Below are positions 1 through 7,732 of a stretch of 64,000 nt of DNA, one piece after another. Made by a program: the position numbers and the translations under genes. Numbering within the stretch: the first letter of the stretch is position 1; every line of letters starts with the position of its first letter. The notes below the pieces were generated by a model. The model worked only from the letters and a program-made list of their open reading frames with translations. It ran no database searches and was not told the DNA's origin. This DNA is from Stenotrophomonas_A sp035629025 (GTDB lineage: Bacteria > Pseudomonadota > Gammaproteobacteria > Xanthomonadales > Xanthomonadaceae). The stretch covers positions 67,959 through 131,958 of the forward strand of contig DASPIU010000009.1 in the NCBI GenBank assembly GCA_035629025.1. Reading direction: 5' to 3'.

Positions 1-20
1 ATTCCGGTGCAACCAGGGCC

Positions 21-50
21 AAAAAGAAACGCCGACCCAAGGGCCGGCGT
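21..50 (-). terminator. Rho-independent terminator of the FKBP gene
   Basis: Read on the minus strand, ACGCCGGCCC and GGGTCGGCGT form a 10-bp stem with one mismatch and a TT loop (29-50). A TTCTTTTT tract (21-28) follows. It lies 28 bases beyond the stop of the minus-strand isomerase gene. Confidence 0.85.
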
Positions 51-77
51 CTCATCAACCACTTCCAATCGCGCTGC

Positions 78-779
78 TTACTTCACGCTGACCAGCTTGA
101 TCTCGAACTGCACCGCCACGTTCGGCGGGAACGGCGTACGCGGATCGGCACCATAGGCCTTCTCCGGCGGCAGCGTCACTTCCCACTTGGAACCGGCCGG
201 CATCTGCAGCAGCGTGTCGCGCATCGCCTGCATTTCCACCTGGCTCAGCTTCATCGCCGGGATCTGCTGCGCCGGACGCGCCTGCGCCGGACGCTGGCCG
301 AACGGGAACGGACCGGCCACTTCCAGCTGCACCGTGCTCGCCTGCGTCGGCTTGGCGCCGGTGCCCTTCTCCAGCACCTTGTACTGCACGCCGCCCGGCA
401 ACACCTGCACGCCAGCGGCCGACTTGTTCTGCGCCAGGAACTGGTCGCTCTTGGTCTTGTTCTCCGCAGCGGCCTTGTCGTACTCCGCCTTGGCCTGCTG
501 CGCACGCGCCTGCTCGCGCTTCTGGAACGCCTCGACGGCCGGCTTCAACTGGTCGGCGGTGATCGCCGGCTGCTTCTTCGCGTAAGCGTCCTGCAGGCCC
601 TTGATCACCGAGTTGATGTCCAGCTGCTCGCCGCGGCCCGTGAGCTCGGCAAGGTTGTTGCCGTAGTCATAACCAAAGTAATAGCTCAGCTTGCCCTTCT
701 CGGACGAGGTGTCCTGGGCCAGCACGTTGCCCGTCAGGGCCAGGGCCGCCACAGCGACCGCGATCGAACGGAACTTCAT
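78..779 (-). CDS. FKBP-type peptidyl-prolyl cis-trans isomerase, periplasmic (FkpA/Mip-like)
   Basis: The protein has 233 residues. A cleavable signal peptide (residues 1-21, ending VLA) sends it to the periplasm. An FKBP N-terminal helical dimerisation region follows (about 25-120, rich in Lys, Ala and Gln). The C-terminal FKBP domain (about 125-233) contains LPGGVQYKVLEKGTGAKPT and ends PPEKAYGADPRTPFPPNVAVQFEIKLV. Such proteins are folding chaperones with prolyl isomerase activity. The domain is shortened and altered in the middle: the usual YxGxLxDG stretch is replaced by a Pro/Gln-rich segment, so catalysis may be weak while chaperone function persists. A GGAG lies 9 bases before the ATG. 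The gene stands alone and is followed by a clear terminator. Confidence 0.88.
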   Translation of the reverse strand: MKFRSIAVAVAALALTGNVLAQDTSSEKGKLSYYFGYDYGNNLAELTGRGEQLDINSVIKGLQDAYAKKQPAITADQLKPAVEAFQKREQARAQQAKAEYDKAAAENKTKSDQFLAQNKSAAGVQVLPGGVQYKVLEKGTGAKPTQASTVQLEVAGPFPFGQRPAQARPAQQIPAMKLSQVEMQAMRDTLLQMPAGSKWEVTLPPEKAYGADPRTPFPPNVAVQFEIKLVSVK

Positions 780-944
780 TAAAAATATCTCCAGGGTGGT
801 GGCACAGGACGGGGCTGCCGCCTGAGGTGACGCGCTAGGATAGCGACCGCTTCGAAGGTCCGCTACCAGCGCCGGAATCTAGGACCGGCGGGGGTTTCGG
901 AAGTTCCCCCTTCACTATTTTTTTACTTCCCCCGAGGTTCATCC

Positions 945-1724
945 ATGTCCCCCAGCGTCCTGGCCGCCACCGTCGATGGCATTCAGACCCTCACCGTCAA
1001 CCGGCCCGACAAGTTGAATGCGCTCGACCAGGATACCCTGCTGGCCCTCGATGCGGCCTTTGCGCAGGCCGCCGCCGACCCGGACGTACGCGTGGTGATC
1101 CTCACCGGCGCCGGCCTCAAGGCTTTCGTCGCCGGTGCCGACATCGCGCAGATGGCCGATCTGCCGGCCATGGCCGGGCGTGACTTCGGCCTGGTCGGCC
1201 AGCGCCTGATGCGGCGGATCGAACGCATGCCCAAGCCGGTGATCGCGATGGTCAACGGCTATGCGCTCGGCGGCGGACTCGAACTGGCCATGGCCTGCCA
1301 CCTGCGCATTGCCGCCGACAGCGCCCGGCTTGGACAGCCGGAAATCAACCTCGGGTTGATCCCGGGCTTTGGCGGCACCCAGCGCCTGCTGCGCCTGACC
1401 GGCCGCGCCGCAGCGCTGGAACTGTGCCTGCTTGGCGAGCCCATCGATGCGCTGCGCGCGCAGCAGCTTGGCCTGGTCAACCGCGTGGTGCCGGCGGCCG
1501 AACTGGAAGCCACCACCCGGCAGATCGCCGCGCGTCTGGCCGCGAGCGCCCCGCTTGCCCTGCGCGCGGTGCTCGATGCAGTGATCGTTGGCGGCGAGTG
1601 CGGGCTGGAGGAAGGTCTGGAATATGAGTCCGCGCAATTCGGCCTGATGTTCGCCACCGAGGACATGCGCGAAGGCACCAGCGCGTTCCTGGCGCGGCGC
1701 AAGCCGGCCTTCGTCGGGCGTTGA
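945..1724 (+). CDS. Enoyl-CoA hydratase/isomerase family protein (crotonase fold)
   Basis: The 259-residue protein has the full length of a crotonase. It contains NRPDKLNALD near the N-terminus, the oxyanion-hole segment AFVAGADIAQM (about 61-71), the second oxyanion-hole element NGYALGGGLELAMACHLRIA (about 104-123) and PEINLGLIPGFGGTQRL. Glu residues in the GGGLELA and PEINLG segments fit the catalytic pair of enoyl-CoA hydratase. It probably hydrates short-chain trans-2-enoyl-CoA in fatty-acid or amino-acid breakdown; the exact substrate cannot be read from sequence. The ATG at 945 has GAGG upstream. Two downstream genes follow with 3-base spacing and then an overlap, so the three are probably one transcript. 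Confidence 0.9.
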   Translation: MSPSVLAATVDGIQTLTVNRPDKLNALDQDTLLALDAAFAQAAADPDVRVVILTGAGLKAFVAGADIAQMADLPAMAGRDFGLVGQRLMRRIERMPKPVIAMVNGYALGGGLELAMACHLRIAADSARLGQPEINLGLIPGFGGTQRLLRLTGRAAALELCLLGEPIDALRAQQLGLVNRVVPAAELEATTRQIAARLAASAPLALRAVLDAVIVGGECGLEEGLEYESAQFGLMFATEDMREGTSAFLARRKPAFVGR

Positions 1725-1727
1725 GCA

Positions 1728-2093
1728 ATGGGCGAACGCAACACCGATGTGCTGGCCATGCTGCGCTCCCTGCTGGCCGACGATGTCGACCGCGCGATCG
1801 AACTCGGCCTGATGGACTACGCGCCGCAACCTGGCGATGCCCTGCTCGACCCAGCCCATCCCGACCTGCCGCAGCTGCTGCTGGCCGCGCAACTGCGCCT
1901 GCGTACTGCCTGGGATGCACGCGAACGCTACCGCCAGCGCAGCGCGCGCCTGGCCCGCAGGGCGGCCGAGCGCGACGCGCGGCGCGCGCCCGCGCCGCTG
2001 CCGGACAAGCCCGCCGCGCCCGCCCTGCCCCCGGCCGCAGCGGCCATTCTCGCCCGCGCCAAGGCGCGCGCCGCGGGTCGTGACCCGGCATGA
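1728..2093 (+). CDS. Small hypothetical protein between an enoyl-CoA hydratase and nth
   Basis: I do not recognise this 121-residue protein. The N-terminal half (about 1-60) looks folded and acidic to neutral, with a helical start (RNTDVLAMLRSLLADDVDRAIELGLM). The C-terminal half is Ala/Arg/Pro-rich and probably helical or disordered. It has no signal peptide, membrane segment or cysteine motif. It starts 3 bases after the hydratase stop, and its TGA overlaps the nth ATG (ATGA). Translation is therefore coupled to nth, which supports it as a real gene. In related genomes this slot can hold an RnfB-like ferredoxin; this protein has none of the needed cysteines. Confidence 0.65.
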   Translation: MGERNTDVLAMLRSLLADDVDRAIELGLMDYAPQPGDALLDPAHPDLPQLLLAAQLRLRTAWDARERYRQRSARLARRAAERDARRAPAPLPDKPAAPALPPAAAAILARAKARAAGRDPA

Positions 2094-2779
2094 GCGTGAT
2101 CACCGGCAAGCCGGCGCGGCGCGGCAGGGCACTCAACAAGGCCGATATCCACGAACTGTTCTCGCGCCTGCGCGAACTCAACCCGCATCCCACGACCGAA
2201 CTGGAGTACAGCACGCCGTTTGAACTGCTGGTGGCGGTGACGCTGTCGGCGCAGGCGACCGATGTGGGCGTCAACAAGGCCACGCGGCGCCTGTTCCCGG
2301 TCGCCAACACGCCGCAGGCGATCCTCGACCTGGGCGAGGAAGGACTCAAGCGCTACATCGCCACCATCGGCCTGTACAACGCCAAGGCGAAGAACGTCAT
2401 CGCCACCTGCCGCATCCTCGTCGAGCAATACGGGGGCGAAGTGCCGCGTGAGCGCGCCGCGCTCGAAGCCCTGCCGGGCGTGGGCCGCAAGACCGCCAAT
2501 GTGGTGCTCAACACGGCCTTTGGCGAACCGACCATTGCCGTGGACACGCATATCTTCCGCGTCGCCAACCGCACCGGCCTGGCCATCGGCAAGGACGTGC
2601 GCGCGGTGGAAGACCGTCTGCTCAAGGTGGTGCCGGCCGAATTCATGCAGGACGCGCACCACTGGCTGATCCTGCACGGACGCTACGTGTGCAAGGCGCG
2701 CAAGCCGGATTGCCCGGCCTGCGTGATCCGCAATATCTGCCGCTACCCGGACAAGACGCCCGGCGTGGCCGTCGACTGA
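2090..2779 (+). CDS. nth: Endonuclease III (DNA glycosylase/AP lyase)
   Basis: This 229-residue enzyme removes oxidised pyrimidines and cuts the abasic strand in base-excision repair. The helix-hairpin-helix with catalytic Lys is seen in LEALPGVGRKTANVVLN. The catalytic Asp lies in the following AVDTHIFRVANR. The C-terminal [4Fe-4S] cluster motif is complete as CKARKPDCPACVIRNIC (spacing C-x6-C-x2-C-x5-C). An N-terminal extension of about 15 basic residues precedes the usual start. The ATG overlaps the stop of the small upstream gene. A strong hairpin follows the stop. Confidence 0.97.
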   Translation: MSVITGKPARRGRALNKADIHELFSRLRELNPHPTTELEYSTPFELLVAVTLSAQATDVGVNKATRRLFPVANTPQAILDLGEEGLKRYIATIGLYNAKAKNVIATCRILVEQYGGEVPRERAALEALPGVGRKTANVVLNTAFGEPTIAVDTHIFRVANRTGLAIGKDVRAVEDRLLKVVPAEFMQDAHHWLILHGRYVCKARKPDCPACVIRNICRYPDKTPGVAVD

Positions 2780-2792
2780 CGCGCAAACGCAA

Positions 2793-2818
2793 ACGGCGGC
2801 AGGTAACCCTGCCGCCGT
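2793..2818. terminator. Shared hairpin terminator between convergent nth and porin genes
   Basis: ACGGCGGCAGG and CCTGCCGCCGT form a perfect 11-bp stem with a TAAC loop. On the minus strand TTTGCGTTTG follows it, so it works better for the porin. It probably serves nth as well. Confidence 0.75.
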
Positions 2819-2840
2819 CGTCACAACTGCCAAGCAGCGA

Positions 2841-4058
2841 TCAGAACGACACGTCGCCCCACAGACCGAATTCCTTGGTGCGCAGGTCGATGTTGGTCGC
2901 GTTCTCGTTCTTGGTGTCCTTGTACACCGCGGCCATCTTGAAGCCCTTGAACACCGGGAATTCCACGCCGACGTTCCAGTAGGTGTTCTCTAGCGACGGA
3001 TCCAGCGTCTTGCTGGTGTCGGCCTTGTCGTAGCGGCCGAAGGCGGTGATGCCACCGTCGGTCAGCGGCACCGAACCCCACACCGACCAGCCATCGGCCT
3101 TGTCGGTGGCCACGGTCAGCACGTTGTTGTAGTTCTTGGCCTGGAAGTATTCGGCACCGATGCGCCAGCCCTTGTTGGCGTAGGCGATCATTGCGTCCCA
3201 GCGGGTGGCGTCGTTCTCGGCGTCGACCGTACCGGTCTCCTTGCCCAGCGTGCCGCTGTAGCCGCCGACGGCGATCGCCATGTTCTGCATCGGCACGAAG
3301 GCCACGCGGCCTTCAAAGTCCATGCCCTTGCCGCGGGTAGGGTTCTTGTAGCCGGCACCGGTCACCACCGAAGCGGCGTAGTTGGCCATGCCGCCAGCCA
3401 GCTCGCCACCGGCGTGCAGGCCCCAGTCGGACGAGTTGCCGTACTTCAGGCGATCCACCAGGGTGTTTTCGACATAGCGCATGCCGTAGAAGCTTTCGGC
3501 ATACGGAATCCACGGCATGTCGGCGGCGCCGGCGCGGAACACGAACGCGTCGGAGAACTTGCCCTGCAGGTAGGCCTTCTTGACGAACAGCTCGGTGTTG
3601 CCGATGGCCGAGGAGTACTGGAAGTCGGTGGTCAGGTTCGCCGACCAGATGTCGTTGAACTTGTGGTTGATGCCGATGTAGAAGCGCTTCATGTCGAAGC
3701 CGGTACCGGTGGCGGCGGTATCCTTGCCGTTGTTCTCGGCATCGATATGGCTGAGGTTGATGAACACCCGGCCGGTGATCGAGGTGTCATTGACCAGCTT
3801 GTTGAGCTTGTCCACCGTCTTCTGCGTGTCGGCGGTGGTTTCGATCGCCTTGGCCTGGGTGATGTTCACTTCCGACTGCGCGTCGTTCTGCGCCTGCAGC
3901 TCGTTCACCTGCGCCTGCAGGGCGGCGATCTGCGCCTGCAGCTGCGCCAGCTGCTCGGCGGTCACGGCGGGAGGAGCCGCGTTGGCATCGCCAGCGGCAG
4001 TAAGAGCGGTGAGCCCGAGGCCAGCGGCAATGGCCGTTGCGAGCAAGCTGGAACGCAT
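2841..4058 (-). CDS. Outer-membrane porin, probably phosphate-selective (OprO/OprP family)
   Basis: The 405-residue precursor has a signal peptide (residues 1-27, cleavage after DANA). A short coiled coil follows (about 30-85, with LQAQIAALQAQVNELQAQ). About 300 residues of alternating aromatic beta-strands come next, ending in the C-terminal Phe typical of outer-membrane barrels. The N-terminal coiled coil plus barrel fits OprO/OprP-type trimeric porins, which take up phosphate or polyphosphate. The start was chosen at 4058 because a signal peptide begins there and GGAG sits 7 bases upstream; the open frame runs 42 codons further. It is divergent from pstS and has its own Pho box (4145-4173), which strongly supports a role in phosphate starvation. 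Confidence 0.85.
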   Translation of the reverse strand: MRSSLLATAIAAGLGLTALTAAGDANAAPPAVTAEQLAQLQAQIAALQAQVNELQAQNDAQSEVNITQAKAIETTADTQKTVDKLNKLVNDTSITGRVFINLSHIDAENNGKDTAATGTGFDMKRFYIGINHKFNDIWSANLTTDFQYSSAIGNTELFVKKAYLQGKFSDAFVFRAGAADMPWIPYAESFYGMRYVENTLVDRLKYGNSSDWGLHAGGELAGGMANYAASVVTGAGYKNPTRGKGMDFEGRVAFVPMQNMAIAVGGYSGTLGKETGTVDAENDATRWDAMIAYANKGWRIGAEYFQAKNYNNVLTVATDKADGWSVWGSVPLTDGGITAFGRYDKADTSKTLDPSLENTYWNVGVEFPVFKGFKMAAVYKDTKNENATNIDLRTKEFGLWGDVSF

Positions 4059-4144
4059 GGAGATTCTCCGGAGTGGTTTGAGGTGGGAATGGGTGATCGC
4101 CATGTGAGGGCGAACGCCGACCTCGTTAAATTTCCAGAAAATTT

Positions 4145-4173
4145 GTGACAGTCCGACGACGCCGACATGACAG
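4145..4173 (-). promoter_or_regulatory. Pho box (three repeats) for the porin
   Basis: On the minus strand CTGTCAT, GCGTCGT and CTGTCAC lie at exact 11-bp intervals, each separated by 4 bases. This is the direct-repeat layout bound by phosphorylated PhoB. It lies about 90 bases upstream of the porin ATG. Confidence 0.82.
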
Positions 4174-4242
4174 CGCGGCGACATGCGCCAAAAACCTCGG
4201 CGCCGCCCTCACGCCGGCTGCCCGAGGCGCGGCGTCGCGCTC

Positions 4243-4271
4243 GCGTCATGGAACTGTCATGCAACCGTCGC
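4243..4271 (+). promoter_or_regulatory. Pho box (three repeats) for pstS and the pst operon
   Basis: GCGTCAT, CTGTCAT and CCGTCGC lie at exact 11-bp steps. The central unit is a perfect match to the PhoB half-site. It ends 75 bases before the pstS ATG. A CATTCA-like -10 region follows about 20 bases downstream, but it is weak. Confidence 0.82.
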
Positions 4272-4346
4272 CAAACCGAAATCGACGCCGCATTCAATGG
4301 CGCCGCCACGGCGTGTGGCGCCGTCTCCCATCCGAGAACCTTCAAC

Positions 4347-5363
4347 ATGACTTCCATTTCCAAGTTCCGCCTGCCGCTCGCGCTGGCCCTGGCCGCGCTG
4401 AGCGTGGCCGCCAACGCCACCGACGTGACCGGCGCGGGCTCGAGCTTCGTGTATCCCGTGCTGTCGAAGTGGTCGGCGGCCTATGCCGAAAAGAGCGGCA
4501 CGCACGTCAACTACCAGTCGATCGGTTCGGGCGGCGGCATCGCACAGATCCAGGCTGCCACCGTCGACTTCGGCGCCTCGGACAAGCCGCTCAGCGGCCC
4601 CGAGCTCGCCAAGTACGGCCTGGGCCAGTTCCCGGTGGTGATCGGCGGCATCGTGCCGGTGTTCAACGTGCCGGGCGTGGCGCCGGGCGCGCTGAAGCTC
4701 GATGGCCCGACCCTGGCCAACATCTTCCTGGGCAAGGTCGCCAAGTGGAATGACCCGTCGATCGCCGCGCTCAACCCGGGCCTGGCCCTGCCTGACGTCA
4801 AGATCACCGTGGTGCACCGCTCCGACAGCTCGGGCACCACCTTCAACTTCACCAACTACCTGTCCAAGGTCAGCCCGGCGTGGAAGACCGCTGCCGGCGA
4901 AGGCACCAGCGTGCAGTGGCCGTCGGGCATCGGCGGCAAGGGCAATGAAGGCGTGGCGGCGTACGTCAAGCAGATCCGCGGTGGCGTGGGCTACGTCGAG
5001 TACGCCTATGCGCTGCAGAACAAGCTCTCCTATGCCAGCCTGAAGAATGCCGCCGGCCGCTACGTGCTGCCGGACGACAAGGCGTTCTCGGCTGCGGCCG
5101 CGACTGCGGACTGGAAGTCGGCCAAGGACTTCAACCTGATCATGACCAACGCCCCGGGCGCCGATGCGTGGCCGATCACCGCCACCACCTGGGCGATCAT
5201 GTACAAGAAGGCCAAGAAGCCGGCTTCGTCCAAGGCCGCGCTGGACTTCTTCAAGTGGTCCTTCCACAACGGCCAGCCGCAGGCGCAGCAGCTGGACTAC
5301 GTGCCGCTGCCGGATTCGCTGGTGCAGCAGATCGAAGCCTACTGGGCGGCGAACCTGAAGTAA
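4347..5363 (+). CDS. pstS: Phosphate ABC transporter substrate-binding protein PstS (first copy)
   Basis: This 338-residue periplasmic binding protein captures phosphate for PstCAB. The signal peptide covers residues 1-24 (cleavage ANA|TDV). Phosphate-binding loops are visible as TGAGSSFVYPVLSKW, GSGGGIAQI with DFGASDKPL, and RSDSSGTTFNF. The open frame extends 60 codons upstream, but the ATG at 4347 starts a proper signal peptide and has GAGA upstream. The gene lies directly behind a Pho box and is closed by a strong terminator, so it can be made in large excess over the membrane genes. The next gene is a close paralogue. Confidence 0.95.
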   Translation: MTSISKFRLPLALALAALSVAANATDVTGAGSSFVYPVLSKWSAAYAEKSGTHVNYQSIGSGGGIAQIQAATVDFGASDKPLSGPELAKYGLGQFPVVIGGIVPVFNVPGVAPGALKLDGPTLANIFLGKVAKWNDPSIAALNPGLALPDVKITVVHRSDSSGTTFNFTNYLSKVSPAWKTAAGEGTSVQWPSGIGGKGNEGVAAYVKQIRGGVGYVEYAYALQNKLSYASLKNAAGRYVLPDDKAFSAAAATADWKSAKDFNLIMTNAPGADAWPITATTWAIMYKKAKKPASSKAALDFFKWSFHNGQPQAQQLDYVPLPDSLVQQIEAYWAANLK

Positions 5364-5391
5364 TCGCCCACAGTAGTGCCGGCAGAATGAG

Positions 5392-5422
5392 AACGCGGAC
5401 CGAGAGGTCCGCGTTTTCTTTT
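5392..5422 (+). terminator. Rho-independent terminator after the first pstS
   Basis: AACGCGGACC and GGTCCGCGTT form a perfect 10-bp stem with a GAGA loop. TTCTTTTG follows. It separates the first pstS from the second, which has its own Pho box. Confidence 0.9.
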
Positions 5423-5468
5423 GTAGGAATGCCCCGCCGGGGCGGCCGGACGAGAGGTTCCCGCCTCC

Positions 5469-5497
5469 ATGTCATCCCGCTGTAACAAAAACATCAT
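5469..5497 (+). promoter_or_regulatory. Pho box for the second pstS
   Basis: ATGTCAT, CTGTAAC and ACATCAT are spaced by exactly 11 bp, 51 bases before the second pstS ATG. The outer units match the PhoB half-site less well than those upstream. Its place after a terminator implies an independent PhoB-driven promoter for pstS2-pstCAB-phoU. Confidence 0.7.
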
Positions 5498-5547
5498 TTC
5501 ATAGCGCAGACCGCCGGGCCCTGCCGGCACCTCGCTATGGAGTTCGC

Positions 5548-6645
5548 ATGAAGCTGCAGTCGGCCGCCCTCGCCGCCCTGTCCCTGGCCATCGCCCTGTC
5601 CCTGGCTGCCTGCAAGCCGGGCAACGAATCCCAGCCCGCCGCCGAGGCCGGCCAGTCCCAGCCCGCCGCCGGCGCACCCGCGGCCGGCGACGCCAAGACC
5701 GCCGAAATCTCCGGCGCTGGCGCTTCCTTCATCTACCCGCTGATCTCCAAGTGGTCCGGCGACTACAACACCGCCACCGGCAACAAGGTCAACTACCAGT
5801 CGATCGGCTCCGGTGGCGGCATCGCCCAGATCAAGGCTGGCACCGTGGACTTCGGTTCGTCGGACAAGCCGCTGGATTCGGCCGAGCTGGCCCAGGCCGG
5901 CCTCGGCCAGTTCCCCTCGGCGATTGGCGGCGTGGTCCCGGTGGTCAACCTGGAAGGCGTCGCCGCCGGCCAGTTGCGCCTGACCGGCCCGCTGCTGGCC
6001 GACATCTTCCTCGGCAAGATCACCACCTGGAACGATCCGGCCATCGTCGCCGCCAACCCCGGGGTGAAGCTGCCCGCCGGCAAGATCAACATCGTGCACC
6101 GCTCCGATGGCTCGGGCACCACGTTCAATTTCTCCAACTACCTGTCCAAGGTCAGCCCCGACTGGAAGGCCAAGGTCGGTGAAGGCACCACGGTGCAGTG
6201 GCCCGGCGGCGTTGGCGGCAAGGGCAATGAGGGCGTGGCTTCGTACGTGCAGCAGACCAAGGGCTCGATCGGCTACGTCGAGCTCGCCTACGCGCTGCAG
6301 AACAAGATGCCGTATGCGTCGATGCAGAACGCGGCCGGCAATTGGGTCCAGCCCAGCGCCGAAACCTTTGCCGCGGCCGCGGCCAGCGCCGACTGGGCCA
6401 ACGCCAAGGACTTCAACCTGGTTATCACCAACGCCGCCGGCGAGCAGGCTTGGCCGATCACCGCGACCAACTTCATGCTGATGCACAAGCAGCCCAAGGA
6501 CGCCGAGCGCAGCAAGGCCACGCTGGCCTTCTTCAAGTGGGCCTTCGAGAACGGCCAGGCGCAGGCCAACGAGCTGCACTACGTGCCGCTGCCGCCGGAG
6601 CTGGTCCAGCAGATCGAAGCGTACTGGGGCAGCGAGTTCAAGTGA
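5548..6645 (+). CDS. pstS: Phosphate ABC transporter substrate-binding lipoprotein PstS (second copy)
   Basis: The 365-residue precursor differs from its neighbour in being a lipoprotein: the signal ends LAAC with the lipidated Cys at 22. A flexible Ala/Pro/Gln linker follows (about 25-52). The mature domain repeats the phosphate loops (SGAGASFIYPLISKW, GSGGGIAQI, RSDGSGTTFNF) and is clearly homologous to the first PstS along its whole length. GGAG lies 5 bases before the ATG. The pair looks like a tandem duplication with one soluble and one membrane-anchored receptor. Whether they differ in affinity cannot be seen. Confidence 0.94.
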   Translation: MKLQSAALAALSLAIALSLAACKPGNESQPAAEAGQSQPAAGAPAAGDAKTAEISGAGASFIYPLISKWSGDYNTATGNKVNYQSIGSGGGIAQIKAGTVDFGSSDKPLDSAELAQAGLGQFPSAIGGVVPVVNLEGVAAGQLRLTGPLLADIFLGKITTWNDPAIVAANPGVKLPAGKINIVHRSDGSGTTFNFSNYLSKVSPDWKAKVGEGTTVQWPGGVGGKGNEGVASYVQQTKGSIGYVELAYALQNKMPYASMQNAAGNWVQPSAETFAAAAASADWANAKDFNLVITNAAGEQAWPITATNFMLMHKQPKDAERSKATLAFFKWAFENGQAQANELHYVPLPPELVQQIEAYWGSEFK

Positions 6646-6652
6646 TGCCTGG

Positions 6653-6681
6653 CGCGCCCGCCGCCCTCCCCGGCGGGCGCG
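6653..6681 (+). terminator. Hairpin between pstS and pstC (partial terminator or mRNA stabiliser)
   Basis: CGCGCCCGCC and GGCGGGCGCG form a perfect 10-bp GC stem with a 9-base loop. No T-tract follows. It may stabilise or partly terminate the message so that PstS exceeds PstC and PstA. Confidence 0.55.
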
Positions 6682-6757
6682 TCCGTTGCGGCCGTCTTCC
6701 GTTGTCCTCCGCGTCTTCCTCCCTGTGCGCCGTCGCCGGCCACGCCGAGCCCCCACA

Positions 6758-7732
6758 ATGAATGCCACCGTCATCCCTGAAGCGATGATCGCGCCGGTCG
6801 GCCACGACCTGCGTGACGCACGCGCCGACCGCTTCTTCCGTCTGGTGCTCACCGCCACTGTCGTGTTCGTGCTGGTCGCCCTGGCCAGCGCCGCCCTGTC
6901 GATGCTGTGGGGTGGCCGCCATGCCCTGCAGGAACAGGGCCTGAGCTTTTTCTATTCGGCCGACTGGAACCCGGTCGAAAACAAGTTCGGCGCGCTGGCG
7001 CCGATCTACGGCACGCTGGTCACCGCGCTGATCGCCATGCTGATCTCGGTGCCGGTGAGCTTCGGCATCGCCTTCTTCCTGACCGAAGTGGCGCCGCGCT
7101 GGCTGCGCGGGCCGATCGGCACGGCCATCGAACTGCTGGCCGGCATCCCGTCGATCATCTACGGCATGTGGGGCCTGTTCGTGCTGGTGCCGGTGATGAC
7201 CGAGTACGTCACCCCGTGGATGAACGATCACCTCGGCACGCTGCCGGTAATCGGCGCGCTGTTCCAGGGCCCGCCGCTGGGCATCGGCATGCTTACCGCC
7301 GGCTTCGTGCTGGCGATCATGGTCATCCCCTTCATTTCCTCGGTGATGCGCGAGGTCTTTCTCACTGTGCCGACGCGGCTGAAGGAGTCGGCGTACGCGC
7401 TCGGTTCCACGCGCTGGGAAGTGAGCTGGGACATCGTGCTGCCTTATACGCGCTCGGCGGTGATCGGCGGCGTGTTCCTCGGCCTGGGCCGCGCGCTGGG
7501 TGAAACCATGGCGGTGGCCTTCGTGATCGGCAACACCGTGCGCCTGTCGCCGTCGCTGCTGGAGCCAGGCACCACGATCGCCGCGCTGATCGCCAACGAC
7601 TTCGGCGAGGCCACCGAGACCTACCGCTCGGCGCTGCTGCTGCTGGGCTTCGTGTTGTTCATCGTCACCTTCGTGGTGCTGGCCATCGCCCGCTACATGC
7701 TGATGCGCCTGTCGCGCAAGGAAGGCAACTGA
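6758..7732 (+). CDS. pstC: Phosphate ABC transporter permease PstC
   Basis: The 324-residue inner-membrane permease has about six transmembrane segments. The first covers residues 29-50 (LVLTATVVFVLVALASAALSM). The ABC-contact loop near the C-terminal third reads LKESAYALGSTRWEVSWDIVLP. It pairs with PstA to form the phosphate channel. The ATG at 6758 is 24 codons inside the longest frame; the upstream part overlaps the intergenic hairpin region and is not protein-like. The last base of its TGA is the first base of the pstA ATG, so translation is coupled. Confidence 0.95.
   Translation: MNATVIPEAMIAPVGHDLRDARADRFFRLVLTATVVFVLVALASAALSMLWGGRHALQEQGLSFFYSADWNPVENKFGALAPIYGTLVTALIAMLISVPVSFGIAFFLTEVAPRWLRGPIGTAIELLAGIPSIIYGMWGLFVLVPVMTEYVTPWMNDHLGTLPVIGALFQGPPLGIGMLTAGFVLAIMVIPFISSVMREVFLTVPTRLKESAYALGSTRWEVSWDIVLPYTRSAVIGGVFLGLGRALGETMAVAFVIGNTVRLSPSLLEPGTTIAALIANDFGEATETYRSALLLLGFVLFIVTFVVLAIARYMLMRLSRKEGN

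Noticed and set aside
1728..2093. RnfB-type ferredoxin in the gene slot before nth
   Set aside because: The protein has no cysteine clusters at all; left as hypothetical.
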